From the NCBI GenBank assembly GCA_900617975.1, contig UZAE01012599.1:1-36191 (forward strand): a stretch of 36,191 bases of DNA. The letters are read 5' to 3'. A model generated the notes under the pieces. That model ran no database searches and was not told where the DNA came from. It saw nothing but the letters and a program-made list of their open reading frames with translations. Source of the stretch: Rodentolepis nana (Eukaryota; Platyhelminthes; Cestoda; Cyclophyllidea; Hymenolepididae). The stretch's first letter is position 1. Each line of letters starts with the position of its first letter. The position numbers were made by a program, and so were the translations under genes. Below are positions 1 to 10,843 of the stretch, piece after piece.

Positions 1-49
<49 letters not shown>
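1..49. repeat. (TA)n microsatellite at the window edge
   Basis: The first 49 bases are uninterrupted alternating T and A. The tract may continue beyond the window. It lies upstream of the coiled-coil gene exons and has no coding potential. Confidence 0.97.
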
Positions 50-52
<3 letters not shown>

Positions 53-530
53 AGCAGGTGGAAAGATTTGGCCAATGAGATTTCAGAATTTTTACTGCTT
101 TTCTCAGTGCAAAAAATAAGTATATGCTTTATCACTTATTATAAGATCTTATCAATAGACTCATAATTAATGTGATGTCAATGTGGAGAATGAAATGCTG
201 ATATGTGGCGTTTCAACCGCTCTTCAGTTTTATCAGACTTTACCTACCGATGATTGGGCCACTAAAAACTCGTATCGATCGTTGAGCTTGAAATCTCTCC
301 GGAATAAAGAGGGGCGCTTTTAGATAAAGGAATAAATTTTTACGGCTGTTTGTTTTAGTCTCAAAGCTCGTTCAAACCAAAAAATTCATAGGTTGTCTTA
401 ATCGATTCCCCTTGTCCATGACTTAGTGTTGCCATTTGTAATAAATTGCATTAGTGGCTGAGATAAACAAATAAATTTCGCATCCAATGAATCGGTTAGA
501 TAATAACATGCGCATACGTCTATTTTCTAG

Positions 531-2130
531 AATTGGGAAAACTCAAGACTAAAACAGAGGAGTTACAAAGCAACCTTGGAGATTGCGAACTGACTCTCTC
601 GGATAATCTGGATTGGAATGCTAAATGTAGTAATTGTAAGTTCATTCTTCATCGATGCCTCATTTAGTCGTATTCCCTTCAAAATGCCAAATTAAATATA
701 ATTTATTAAACTTAAACTTGAAATTGTCACAAAAATAATGTCAAATCAATCTTTTACTAAACACTCCCTTTTGGGGGGAAAATTGAATTTTTGTACTTAG
801 TAAAAGCGCTTCAGGAAATGCTGCAGGAAACCTCTCTCTGTAATCTGATGGGGCACCGAAATAAAACTGCTAATTGCAAAAGTTTAACCTAGAAAAACAC
901 CTAAATATGGTAGACAATATGATATTTCTTCAAATCATGTAGTTTAGAAAGGTGAATGATGTTTAGAGAATTGTGACAGGGCTTCAGAACACCCTATTCT
1001 ATCTTTTTCTATCTTTCCTATTTCTTTCAATGGATGTTATTCAGGATTTCAAGTCCTCTTATTGCGAATCCCAAATTCCAAATTTTATCTCCATAGTGAG
1101 ATCTGGTCTGCATTATGTAGGGCTTAATGACCAAATAATTCAATTCTGTGAGTCATCCAACTCCAATAATTGAGGTTAAATATGAATAGTGAAGGCGTCT
1201 TTTCATAACAGATCTCACTCACGTTGTACGTAGTTTCTAAGAATTGAAGCTCAACTAAAATTTAGCTAGATACTGAGGATGGCAACTACGAAATATTAAA
1301 CTTATCTGTTGGAAAAGATGTCAAGTTTTGGAATATACCCATCATGGACAAAGCCCAAATTGGAAGAATATTTCATCATTAATTTCCACCTCAAGTCCTC
1401 CTTTGTCTAAATGAGCGACCAGTCTTCATACACTGATTATCTTTGTGCTTCCTTCTGAATTTAAATTGATTGCATTAGCACAATAGGTTTTTAATTAAAT
1501 ACAATTTTAGATCAATAACATCCTCCTAATTGCACTTACTCACTTTTAGCATTGAGGGAGACAAATAAAATGTTGAAACTCAAAGAGGAGCAGTATGAAA
1601 ATGTCCGAAATAAGGTCCTTCAATTACAGGAAAAGATTATCAACAGCCAACAAGGTTCGTTCGAAATAATTCGCAATTTATGTGCCCATTTTTTGCGTGT
1701 TATTTATTTGACAATTCGACCAATAGGGCTCTAACAAGATTATTTCAACTTGATTCTGTTTCATGCTTCTTTGGTGCAATTCTGAGTTCAGTTTCTTTTA
1801 TCTACTTCTGTTTACAATGTGGGTAGTCGTGTCGTTTCCATTTGATAATATCTTACAAGCTCCACTTAATTCTCCTCTGCGCAACGTCCACTATCCAATT
1901 AATTGAAATTTAAAGTAAATGTTAAACACCCTTAAGATAAAATTACCAATGCAGGTAGGTGAAACTTCAAACACCAGCAAACTCCAAAATCGTAAAAGGT
2001 GAATGAGATAGTCCGTATCTGGATAGTTGTTTACTAAATATGTAAATACGGAAAACTATCTTGTTGTTATAGAACTGAACAATTGGTGGGTAGAATAGAG
2101 AAACTTTATACTCTACAATTGGGCAAGTAA
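531..2130 (+). CDS. 3' part of an unidentified coiled-coil protein gene (5 predicted exons)
   Basis: I do not recognise the protein. Five segments bounded by AG and GT join without breaking the frame: 531-635, 801-881, 1550-1654, 1959-1998 and 2073-2130 (stop TAA). The first three junctions are phase 1 and the last is phase 2. The 531-635 exon has a consensus donor (GTAAGT); donors after 881, 1654 and 1998 are weaker. The product is rich in Lys, Glu, Gln and Leu: exon 531-635 includes KLKTKTEELQ and exon 1550-1654 includes MLKLKEEQYENVRNKV, both typical of a coiled coil. These two exons are each 105 nt, 35 residues or exactly five heptads. A further 33-nt exon at 359-391 would also keep phase but has a poor donor. 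An AATAAA overlaps the stop codon (2130-2135). The 5' end must lie upstream. The consistent phase over five exons is the main support; no family match is visible. Confidence 0.5.
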
Positions 2131-2617
2131 ATAAATGGTAGCAAATGCAACAGTGGATATAACAAAGAACATTTTGGGAATTCGATTATAATTGTCAATT
2201 TTAAGGGGCCTAATTGCAGTACTATATGTTCACATTCTATGGGTCCTCTCGCTTTAAATCTGTTAAGGACATATCACTGGAGCTCTCATGCGCATTATAA
2301 AATGGTTGTTTCACCATGCCCTTAAAGCTATATGGATATAGTACTTGAAGCTAAAATTTTATTTATATCAAATGGCAGGCGTTTTGATGGCTATCATTAG
2401 CCCTTTAGTTGACTTCAGGTTTTACAGAGGGGAAGGAACATCAAAGTGAAAAAATTCGAGAGGGGGGTGGGAACAGAAGGGTGTTTCAAAGACGAAGATA
2501 GAAAAGGTAGAAAAATGGCGAGGTGAGTACTGTGGAAGTAGTCGAATATGACTTAGAGCGGGATCATGGTAGTTAGAAATGAAAATTCAATTGCCTTTTA
2601 ATATAACTTTTGCCGTA

Positions 2618-4110
2618 TGAGTATACGTTTCCCAGGGTGCACCACGTTTGTTTGCCGTATGAGTATACGTTGCCCAGGGTGCACCACGTGATAGACTTAC
2701 TTGCCGTATGAGTACACGTTGCCCAGGGTGCACCACGTGGTGCCTTATGAGTATACGTTGCCCAGGGTGCACCACGTGGAGCCGTATGAGTAAACGTTGC
2801 CCAGGGTGCACCACGTGGAGCCGTATGAGTATACGTTGCCCAGGGTGCACCACGTGCCGTTTGAGTATACGTTGTCCAGGGTGCACCACCTGGAGGTAAG
2901 TCTATCGTGAGTATACGTTGCCCAGGGTGCACCACGTGGAGGTGTATGAGTATACATTGCCCAGGGTGCACCACGTGGAGGTAGCCGAATGAGAATACGT
3001 TGCCCAGGGTGCACCACGTGGAGGTAAGGTGTAGTATACATTGCCCAGGGTGCGCCACGTGGAGGTAAGACCGTATGATTATACGTTGGCCAGGGTGCAC
3101 CACGTGGAGGATTTTTGCTGTATGAGTATACGTTGCCCAGGGTGCACCCGGACTCTTTTGCCGTGTATACGTTGCCCAGGGTGCACCAGTTTTTGCCGTA
3201 TGAATATACGTTGCCCAGGGTGCACCACGTGTGCCTTATGAGTATACGTTGCCCAGGGTGCACCACGTGGAGCCGTATGAGTAAACGTTGCCCAGGGTGC
3301 ACCACGTGGAGCCGTATGAGTATACGTTGCCCAGGGTGCACCACGTGCCGTTTGAGTATACGTTGTCCAGGGTGCACCACCTGGAGGTAAGTCTATCGTG
3401 AGTATACGTTGCCCAGGGTGCACCACGTGGAGGTGTATGAGTATACATTGCCCAGGGTGCACCACGTGGAGGTAGCCGAATGAGAATACGTTGCCCAGGG
3501 TGCACCACGTGGAGGTAAGGTGTGAGTGTACGTTGCCCAGGGTGCACCACGGACTCTTTTGCCGTGTATACGTTGCCCAGGGTGCACCAGTTTGTTTGCC
3601 GTATGAGTATACGTTGCCCAGGGTGCACCACGTGATAGACTTACTTGCCGTATGAGTACACGTTGCCCAGGGTGCACCACGTGGTGCCTTATGAGTATAC
3701 GTTGCCCAGGGTGCACCACGTGGAGCCGTATGAGTAAACGTTGCCCAGGGTGCACCACGTGGAGCCGTATGAGTATACGTTGCCCAGGGTGCACCACGTG
3801 CCGTTTGAGTATACGTTGTCCAGGGTGCACCACCTGGAGGTAAGTCTATCGTGAGTATACGTTGCCCAGGGTGCACCACGTGGAGGTGTATGAGTATACA
3901 TTGCCCAGGGTGCACCACGTGGAGGTAGCCGAATGAGAATACGTTGCCCAGGGTGCACCACGTGGAGGTAAGGTGTAGTATACATTGCCCAGGGTGCGCC
4001 ACGTGGAGGTAAGACCGTATGATTATACGTTGGCCAGGGTGCACCACGTGGAGGCCGTATGGGTATACGTTGCCCAGGCTGCACCACGTGGAGGTAAGTT
4101 TATAAGTCTA
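2618..4110. repeat. ~40-bp tandem repeat array with higher-order structure
   Basis: About 36 units, each carrying a version of TATACGTTGCCCAGGGTGCA followed by CCACGTGGAG. Linkers vary (GCCGTATGAG, GCCTTATGAG, GGTAAG and others), so unit length runs from roughly 35 to 50. Most units contain the palindromes GGTGCACC and CACGTG. Larger blocks are repeated: 2646-3110 reappears at 3590-4054 (offset 944), and 2741-3032 reappears at 3232-3523 (offset 491), with no differences where I compared them. Single-base variants such as TGCGCC and TTGGCC are shared between blocks, so whole multi-unit segments were copied. The array is open in several frames on both strands only because units lack stops. Confidence 0.95.
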
Positions 4111-4126
4111 TTGCACACCCCATGAT

Positions 4127-4153
4127 ACCTATCATAACGCCTGCCATTTGAAA
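4127..4153 (-). repeat. Inverted fragment of the element's 5' end
   Basis: Read on the minus strand, this stretch gives TCAAATGGCAGGCGTT followed by ATGATAG, nearly identical to the start of every element copy (2368, 23082, 29526, 35559). It lies inside copy A and gives that copy an inverted-repeat look. Copy D lacks such a sequence at its right end, so it is more likely a secondary insertion or rearrangement than a terminal inverted repeat. Confidence 0.6.
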
Positions 4154-4410
4154 GTACGTTGTCCAGGGTGCACCACGTGGAGGTAAGTCTATCGTATTCT
4201 TAAGAATAATTGTTTAGAAAACCAGCAAGGGTTGAAAGTTGCCCAGGGTGCACCACGTGGAGGTAAGTCTATCGCACGCTGTCCAGGGTGCACCACGTGG
4301 AGGTAAGTCTATCGCACACACCCCTCCGCTTCCAAATAAGATGTTGATAGTGAAGGCATATTTCCAGGGTGCACCACGTGGAGGTAAGTCTATCGCACAC
4401 CCACTTGGCT
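4146..4410. repeat. Four dispersed 3'-end units of the element family
   Basis: Four more copies of CCAGGGTGCACCACGTGGAG followed by GTAAGTCTATCG occur here, starting near 4163, 4238, 4281 and 4364, separated by unrelated spacers of about 10-50 bases. They differ from the main array in keeping the complete 3' tail, and two of them end in the terminal CACACCC. They lie between the main array and the right target-site duplication. Confidence 0.85.
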
Positions 4411-4456
4411 CTCCCCTCAAATTTCAACCCTACACGGATGGGCTTGAAGCTAAAAT

Positions 4457-7199
4457 AATTTTACAGCTATCAATCATATGCACCTTTAAGGCCATTAGAG
4501 AGTAATGCTTCAATTCCTTCATTCTGTTTGTCATGATATAATCCACTCTTACTATTATATCGTCCTGTGGATTGTCTTGTTGACTTTCACAAAAAAATTC
4601 TGCTTTTAATAGAAGAGGTCTCTGATCACCGCCCGTTTCTGCAGAAGGCATTCGATAAAATTTTCGGTTTTCCAAATGGACGCAAATTTCGTGATCGCAG
4701 AAGCAAATGGAGGCATTAAAGTGCAATAATGTTTGTCAAAGGCAATCCGGTTGTTTTGCTTGCATTGTTTTGCAGGTTTGATCTTCTTCTCAAAGACCAA
4801 CACATTTATTCACATCGATCGTTGCTATTACTTAAACGCACATTAAAGTAGCATAATTCTTGGTCATTGATGTGCTCACAGAACATCCCATTTCCTTGTC
4901 ATTTCATATATCCCTATTTTTTGTTTTTATTCTTTTAATGATTACTTCATCCATTTACAGATGATCACATATCCACATATTAAATGGTCGATTTCTCATT
5001 CTTATCACTCTATATTTAAATTTTCGCAGATTTAATAAGTATATTAGTGAAGGGAAGTAGATGAAGAACTGAACTTGGCTTAAATGTGGGAATATTGGAG
5101 ATACAATTGAATCACTTGACAGTAAACATTAGCATACTTTACAGTCTTGTCTTGCTATAGGAAATGAATAGAAGAAGCTGATTAGGACTAAGGTAAATCC
5201 GGGACCGCTGTGAACAACATGCATGTCAATCAAGTTGTAGATCACGAGATCAATTGCCAATGCTTACGGTTAATTCCGGTGAATAGCTCACATTGTTCGA
5301 AAGAACTGCTCCAGAATATCAGCCCTCTAGCCAGGCTTGTCGTTGTGAAAGTTTCCCTTAATGGCATTGATATTTGTTAAGTAGTTTAAAAAAATAGCCA
5401 TCTGTGCCTCATTCCCTCTCTCTAAGCAGTCTATAGAAATTAATTGTATCTAAAACACTAGTTAAACGACTTTTCGATAAGTTATTTTAACAAAATAAGA
5501 AATTGATGGAGTTGCGTTCACCAAGGTTCATTGAGACGTACTGTATATCAGTACAGAGTAACAGAGGTAAACTTTAGGAGTGTGGAAACTCTGAGTAAAA
5601 ATGTAGGATTTATAAAACCATTTTGCGTTGGGATGTGAGTATATAAACGATTTAGAGCTCCAGTACCGGGGAAGAAAAGTGAATTAAAATGGTTGCGGAG
5701 CTGCGTAATGTCAGGTATCTCCAAGTGAACATATTGGTAGACTGATTGCCCTTTTAAGATATTAATATCTGATTGAATCATTCACGTTACACTATTTCAC
5801 AAAGTAGTAATCAAGCATTTTTTTATATTGACGGAGAAACAGCTAATTGTATTTGAAGGGTTCACTTTCTGATATTAAAATGCAATGGCAACTCATTATA
5901 ACCAAATTCTTAACAGTCAGTAATGAGCTCATAAGGAGTTAAGTTTACATGGAAATTCTTTTTTAATTTGCTAAGGTGATGGTTATCCCGGTTGACCTAC
6001 TTAAAAAACGATCAACCTCAGTGCCATTTTCTTCCTCCAAATAGGTAGAAAGTACATAAAAGAGCACATTAACTAATTATTAATAGGTTTAAACGTCAAC
6101 AACGAACGTTATTGGGATCTTAGATGGTTCGGTTTTCAAAATCAACTTAGGCTCTTTTCGAAATATCCTATGAGTTACTTACTATTCGTACCATCTTCGT
6201 TGAGGAATCGTTTTGTCTGTCTTTTAAGCATAAGTGCATCGGATCGAAATGGAAATTAAAGCTTGTATTATTTTTAAAAGAGTTTAACTAAGGTTTACAT
6301 TGAGTAAATAATGAACTAAGGTTGGTTATTTTCAAAATTGAAAAAAAATATAATGAATTTGATGGGAGGTTTTTCTTTCGTGAGATGTACTTGATTAAAG
6401 TTATTTGAACCCAATATTCAGGAATTAGTTCATTTACACGCATTTTAGAGTTTACAAAGCTACCAATCAGCATTCAATGGCTTTTTACTTATGCAATCTT
6501 GAGGTTGCACATTTGAAATCTATTTTATATTCAAAGCTAGACATATTTGTAAAAAAATGTCTAAGATGGCGGTAGCCTTCCATTAATCCGAACTATTCTA
6601 TAAAGAGTCCATACATTCCAGAAGAAGTGGTTATTACTGATTTGTAACTATGACCATTTAATAATATATTTACGGAAGCATAATAGAATTTCTAACTCCT
6701 CTACAGTGCAGTAAGATATCGGGTTTAAATATTAAATTTGGAACAGGGATATATTCATTTTATCGTAAGTTTTGTAGGAAAAAAGTTAGAGCAAGAAAAT
6801 AGCACGAACGAATAATGCGATATTTTAGAGGCAATGAAATTTTATCAGAAAGAAGTCAAAAACATCACGAAAAATTACCTACTTCGGCATTTATGTTTAA
6901 TATAAATCTTATTGAGGCATCGTTTAGTTAAGTATTTAGAGAACAGAAGAGAAGAGAAGAAGAAATACAAATAAGCCAGGTTTCATTAAGGAACTAAATA
7001 AACCCTTAGGCAACGCGTTAATTAAATATATGAAAATAATTTTTTATTTTCTATGTTTATTAATATTTTTACTTCCTAACACAAACTTTTAACCTAAATA
7101 ATTTGTTGACCCTTTGTTTTACTTAACAAATAATTTTTAGCATTTGGTTGGCCTATTGTGTCATTTAACCCTAAATTGGAATACTTTCCGAGCTCTTAG
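4457..7199. other. Spacer without a recognised gene
   Basis: About 2.7 kb of AT-rich sequence. The only reading frames of note are on the minus strand: 77 residues at 5548-5781 (true ATG, codes MIQSDINILKG..., no recognised domain) and two overlapping frames at 4430-4803. None has convincing splice sites or a family match. It may hold 5' non-coding exons or the promoter of the Pygopus-like gene, but I see no clear TATA box or CpG-rich segment. Confidence 0.5.
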
Positions 7200-7216
7200 G
7201 TTATCCATACTCGGAT

Positions 7217-10200
7217 ATGGAACCTCGAATGCCTGTGAGTCAGCAGCCCCCGCCATCTATGGTGGGTAATCCGCAACCAATTTATGGGCAACCACAACCG
7301 AATAAATTTGGTGCCAATGGTCATGGCCAGTATATGCAACAGCCCTTGCGTCCGCCAAATTTTCAAGCCACAAACAGAGTTTGTCGAAATGTCCCACCTG
7401 CCGCATCAATTGGTGCAAAGGTGCATCAAATGGTACGATTTGCTATTTATTGTATTTTTATATTAAGGAGGGAATGTCCGAGTATCCCCCCGAGGGTTTA
7501 ATGCAAATTAACAGTCCCGCTATGTCTACCACTATGAATCTGCCTGGAGATCCAGGAATCCAAAGTGGCTATCAGCGTGGTCCCCAACTTTATCCATATC
7601 AAAATCCAAATATGCAAACAGGACCCAATATTCGTCCACCTCATGTCTCTCCCCAACAACAACCTGTTTATAATCAAATGACCGGACAATTGCCTATGGA
7701 CATGATGCCGCAACAACGTAAATTCATCGAAATTACATAATCATTATTTAATACAATGGACAATTTTGCTATATATTTTATTGCCGATTTTTCTTAGTGT
7801 GTTAATTACTATAAGTCAGGTGTAAAAACACCAGTCGGAGACATGTTTCGCTTGTAACAGAGAATTCTGCGGGGTTATCTCTGTATTTTGACTTTTCTTT
7901 CTATCCCTAAATTCAGGAACTTTTTAGTAGAAGTTGGCAACTTGACCATTATTTAGAGCTTCATTACTCTTATTCTTACTAGTAATGCTCCTCTTACATT
8001 AAATGCTGTCAATTAAAGGTCTTTCGTTAGTTCTCTGTCCTTTTGTGTTAAATTTTTATTTCTCGATCCGGTTCAATTTTATATTGAATGGTGGTTCATA
8101 TGGTATGTACAACGTGTTTAATCTCTATAAGCTGAGCAATGCTAATATGAACTTTCTCTTAGTGTGTTTATTACATTTTATGTTCCCCCTATTTACCAAA
8201 TTCCGTCCATACATAAGTCTAGTTGTTTTACCTACTCAACATATTTATTTTCGAATACTTGGTTTCAGTTGTTCTAAAAATGTACTTGATTCGCTGGTTG
8301 ATACAACCGCACTCATTGTTTTGTTATTAACAGCCATTCAAATATTCCTCTTATAATTTTTTGAAAGATCTCCCTAGGGTTTGCATGAGGGCGTGAAATA
8401 GAGAATCTTCTTGGGCATAATAAAAAGCAATGGGGTGGGACTTCTTGACCCTAATAGTCTCTTTCCAGCGATTCCATTAAATTACAAATTTCATTCCTTT
8501 GCTTTCTCCATCTAGGATTTCAGGCCCCAATGCAAGGTCCCCGTTTTCCCAACGATTCTGAAATGCAGCAAGTTCCAGTTGGTGATCCCACCTTGGGCGG
8601 TGCTTCCTTCGACAACAGCGGCTTCGGGCTCAAAGTTAGGCCTATACCTCCTCCTCTTCAAATCCCCCAACAACAGCAACAGGCCTTGTTTAACCCTCAG
8701 CCACTTCCTATTAATTCCCCGACTGTGAGTTTGCCTTCACAACAGAAATCCCTACCCGTTACTCCTTCGAGCATGAGTAATATGGAGAGTAAGTGATTTC
8801 ATCCCAAATCGTCAGTTTTGTCCATTTAAGCAAAAAGCAACATCCAAGTTACACTTTGTAAAAGGCATATTGGACTTCTAAGCCGATTTTTCTGACCAGA
8901 GAGGAGAAGTGAAAAGATTGAAATCGGTGGTTAGGGTAACTGTTGTTGAAACCTCTTTTTCTTTAAGATTTTTTTAGATCGTTCGATTGTGGCTTAAATT
9001 TCAGGGCAAGTGGGCAACATTATAATTGCTCCTTTTGAAGGACAAAAGTTCATATAGCTTTAGTTCTTCGCTTCCAAGTCCTGTCCGAACTGTAGGTGGG
9101 AGAAATCTGTCTTTAAGACCCAGTTTAAGGGAATCGGTGGTGTTATCCTTGAATTTAGAGAGCCGTTAGTCAGTAAAAGCTAGCGAAAGTGTGTTTTATT
9201 TGTTTTGTGTTGTTAATTGTTCGTGGCTATCATTATGTCTGCTCCTTATAGCAGTACACAAATTGCCTAGGCCACGAAAGTGGTGGGAGATGTGGTCAGT
9301 GCATTTGCAGGAATTATTTTGCTGTTAACCACAAGTGAATAAAATGACCATAAATGTCGTGGGACTTATTCACTATCTCAAATTTGGTGGAGATATTTGC
9401 GACTTGTCTCAGTATTTTTAGGTCTTTTTAGAAGTTTTACTGCTGGTCTACTGAGTTGATAAATTGCTTTTTATCGCTGAGCACATTTTAATGGTCTTAT
9501 TTCTCTCCTCCTTCTCCATTAGTCTTCGCAACACTTATTTCACCACATGACGCGAGCATTTCAAACAAATTATCGCCAAGACAATCGAATCTTTTTTTTA
9601 TTTCCATGCGAAGTTTGTCTAAAATTATCGAACAGTAATTTCTTGCGCAAAATTTTGAAATTGATGTAAGGCCCCCTCACTATTGATCATAATTTGATCC
9701 AATGGATCCAAAAGTTAAGCTTTTGTATCAGCGTCACTCTTTGCGATTTCTGGGGTAGCTTAGTATATCACTCGGCGCTTACTCAATCAACATTATAACA
9801 GGATATAATTTTGGTGACATGCCAATGCGGATTCATTGATAGTAGTAGATTAGTTAAAGTATTTGTGTCTCAATTGACACAACTGGTAGTTGTGTGAAAT
9901 ACGTTGACGCAAGCACGCTTGGCTAGAATGAAGGTTTCCCTGGATCACTTTTCCTATTGATAAGAACTAATCCAACCGGTTGGTCTTCCACATAGCGGAT
10001 TTTGAGGACCCATCCTGGGATCTTTGGCCCACCGTCATGAACGAATCGTCTATTAGTATTCACAAGTTCAAATTCGATTCTTCTGTCATTTAAATGGAGA
10101 ACGATAAGGCACTTCAACCAGGTGATGAAAGACGAAGGAAAATGCTATTTAATCAAAGAGCCCCAAACGTCGAAACTATGCTTCCTTTTATGCGAAGCTA

Positions 10201-10760
10201 TTTTGCCCCAAGCTCTAAACTTTAAGCGCTGGTTCCCAGATTTTAAATTACCATTGTTCATTCTTACCTGATGTCTATTTCCTCTACTCAATGTCCAAAG
10301 TCAATTTACTAGCAGATTTAATTGAAATGCTTATATATTCGTAGCTTCGGAGTCGTATAGGCAGCAATCACGTCAGCCAATTCCCTCTTCTCAAGCTCAA
10401 CCCGTTGGAATGATGCCGCAACAGCCCCAATTATCCTCTCCCCAACAGCCCATGGGATCACTAGGATCTTTCACCATTCCGCCACAAGGTGCTACTTGTG
10501 TCAATTGTTCGGGTGATCTTTGCGAACCTCCTCTACAGGCCCCATCTCCCAATAGCAATTCCAATCAGCCCTACCCTCCAATTCAATGCGAGGCCGGTTG
10601 TCGTGGTTGGTATCATCTCCCCTGTTCAGGCCTCACTCTAGAAGCCTTTCTTCTCCTTAAAGCCGAGTCCAACTTTGTTGAATGGTTATGCAGTCCCTGT
10701 GCAAGCCAAGCTGCTCCCAATATCTCCTATCTCCGTCCACGAAATCTCTCCGCACATTAA
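7217..10760 (+). CDS. pygo: Pygopus-like PHD-finger protein
   Basis: Four exons join in frame: 7217-7432 (exon opens at 7200 after an AG), 7468-7717, 8516-8788 and 10345-10760 (stop TAA); the first intron is 35 nt. From the ATG at 7217 the product is 384 residues. Residues 1-295 are low complexity, rich in Pro, Gln, Asn and Met. Residues 298-365 are a C-terminal PHD finger with all eight zinc ligands: CVNC, CEAGC, H337, C340, C362 and C365. The block CEAGCRGWYHLPCSG followed by LLLKAES is close to the Pygopus PHD (CEASCQKWFH...). In that family the PHD binds BCL9/Legless and methylated H3K4, and the N-terminal NPF-containing domain activates Wnt/beta-catenin targets in the nucleus. No NPF motif is visible; an upstream exon may be missing, or 7217 is the real start after trans-splicing at 7200. 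The loop between the second and third zinc ligands is 26 residues, about twice that of human Pygo. Confidence 0.85.
7433..7467 (+). other. 35-nt intron in the Pygopus-like gene
   Basis: GTACGA...TATTAAG. Removing it joins two Pro/Gln-rich frames exactly in phase 0; without removal the first frame runs on to an unrelated stop at 7501. It is one of several introns of 34-38 nt in the window. Confidence 0.75.
8789..10344. other. Large intron of the Pygopus-like gene
   Basis: Bounded by GTAAGT at 8789 and GTAG at 10341-10344. It holds no + strand exon I can support. On the minus strand, 9923-10145 is an open segment with unusually protein-like composition (ends SDPGKPSF, includes VHDGGPKIPGWVLKI) but no ATG. 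I could not assign it to a family. Confidence 0.6.
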
Positions 10761-10818
10761 TTATTATGCTCTAATCTCTTCCTATCACGATGCATTTACT
10801 TATCTGTATTACTGTATG

Positions 10819-10843
10819 AATAAAAAAAATCGACTGTAATAAA
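10819..10843 (+). terminator. Polyadenylation signals of the Pygopus-like gene
   Basis: Two AATAAA hexamers, at 10819-10824 and 10838-10843, lie 59 and 78 bases after the stop codon, followed by a T/G-rich stretch. This fits a short 3' UTR. Confidence 0.7.

Larger units (their letters stand above)
2358..4442. mobile_element. Composite retroelement-like insertion (copy A) with expanded internal VNTR
   Basis: This 2.1 kb insertion is flanked by a perfect 14-base direct repeat, CTTGAAGCTAAAAT, at 2344-2357 and 4443-4456, as expected of a target-site duplication. Its 5' body (2358-2620) matches the copies at 23072, 29518 and 35550: it opens with TTATTTATATCAAATGGCAG, then a short hairpin around TGATGGCTATCA, then purine-rich sequence. 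The body leads into a ~40-base unit present once in the other copies but about 36 times here (2620-4110). After that come an inverted fragment of the element's own 5' end (about 4127-4153), four more partial units and a 40-base tail. It encodes no credible protein. TSD length suggests target-primed insertion by enzymes supplied in trans. It sits 228 bases past the stop of the upstream gene. Confidence 0.72.

Noticed and set aside
2573..4087. Long minus-strand frames (up to 322 residues) of VHPGQRILIR-type repeats
   Set aside because: They exist because the tandem unit has no stop codons in several frames on both strands. The repeated peptides shift frame from unit to unit, with no splice or start context.
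2618..4110. CRISPR-like array of direct repeats
   Set aside because: Intron-containing eukaryotic genes flank it. Spacers are short, variable linkers that themselves recur, and the repeats are degenerate and arranged in higher-order blocks.
2366..4153. MITE with terminal inverted repeats
   Set aside because: An inverted 5' fragment at 4127-4153 suggests this for copy A, but copy D lacks it and copy C has only a partial match. The direct duplications lie outside other boundaries (2358-4442, 29518-29830, 35550-35875).
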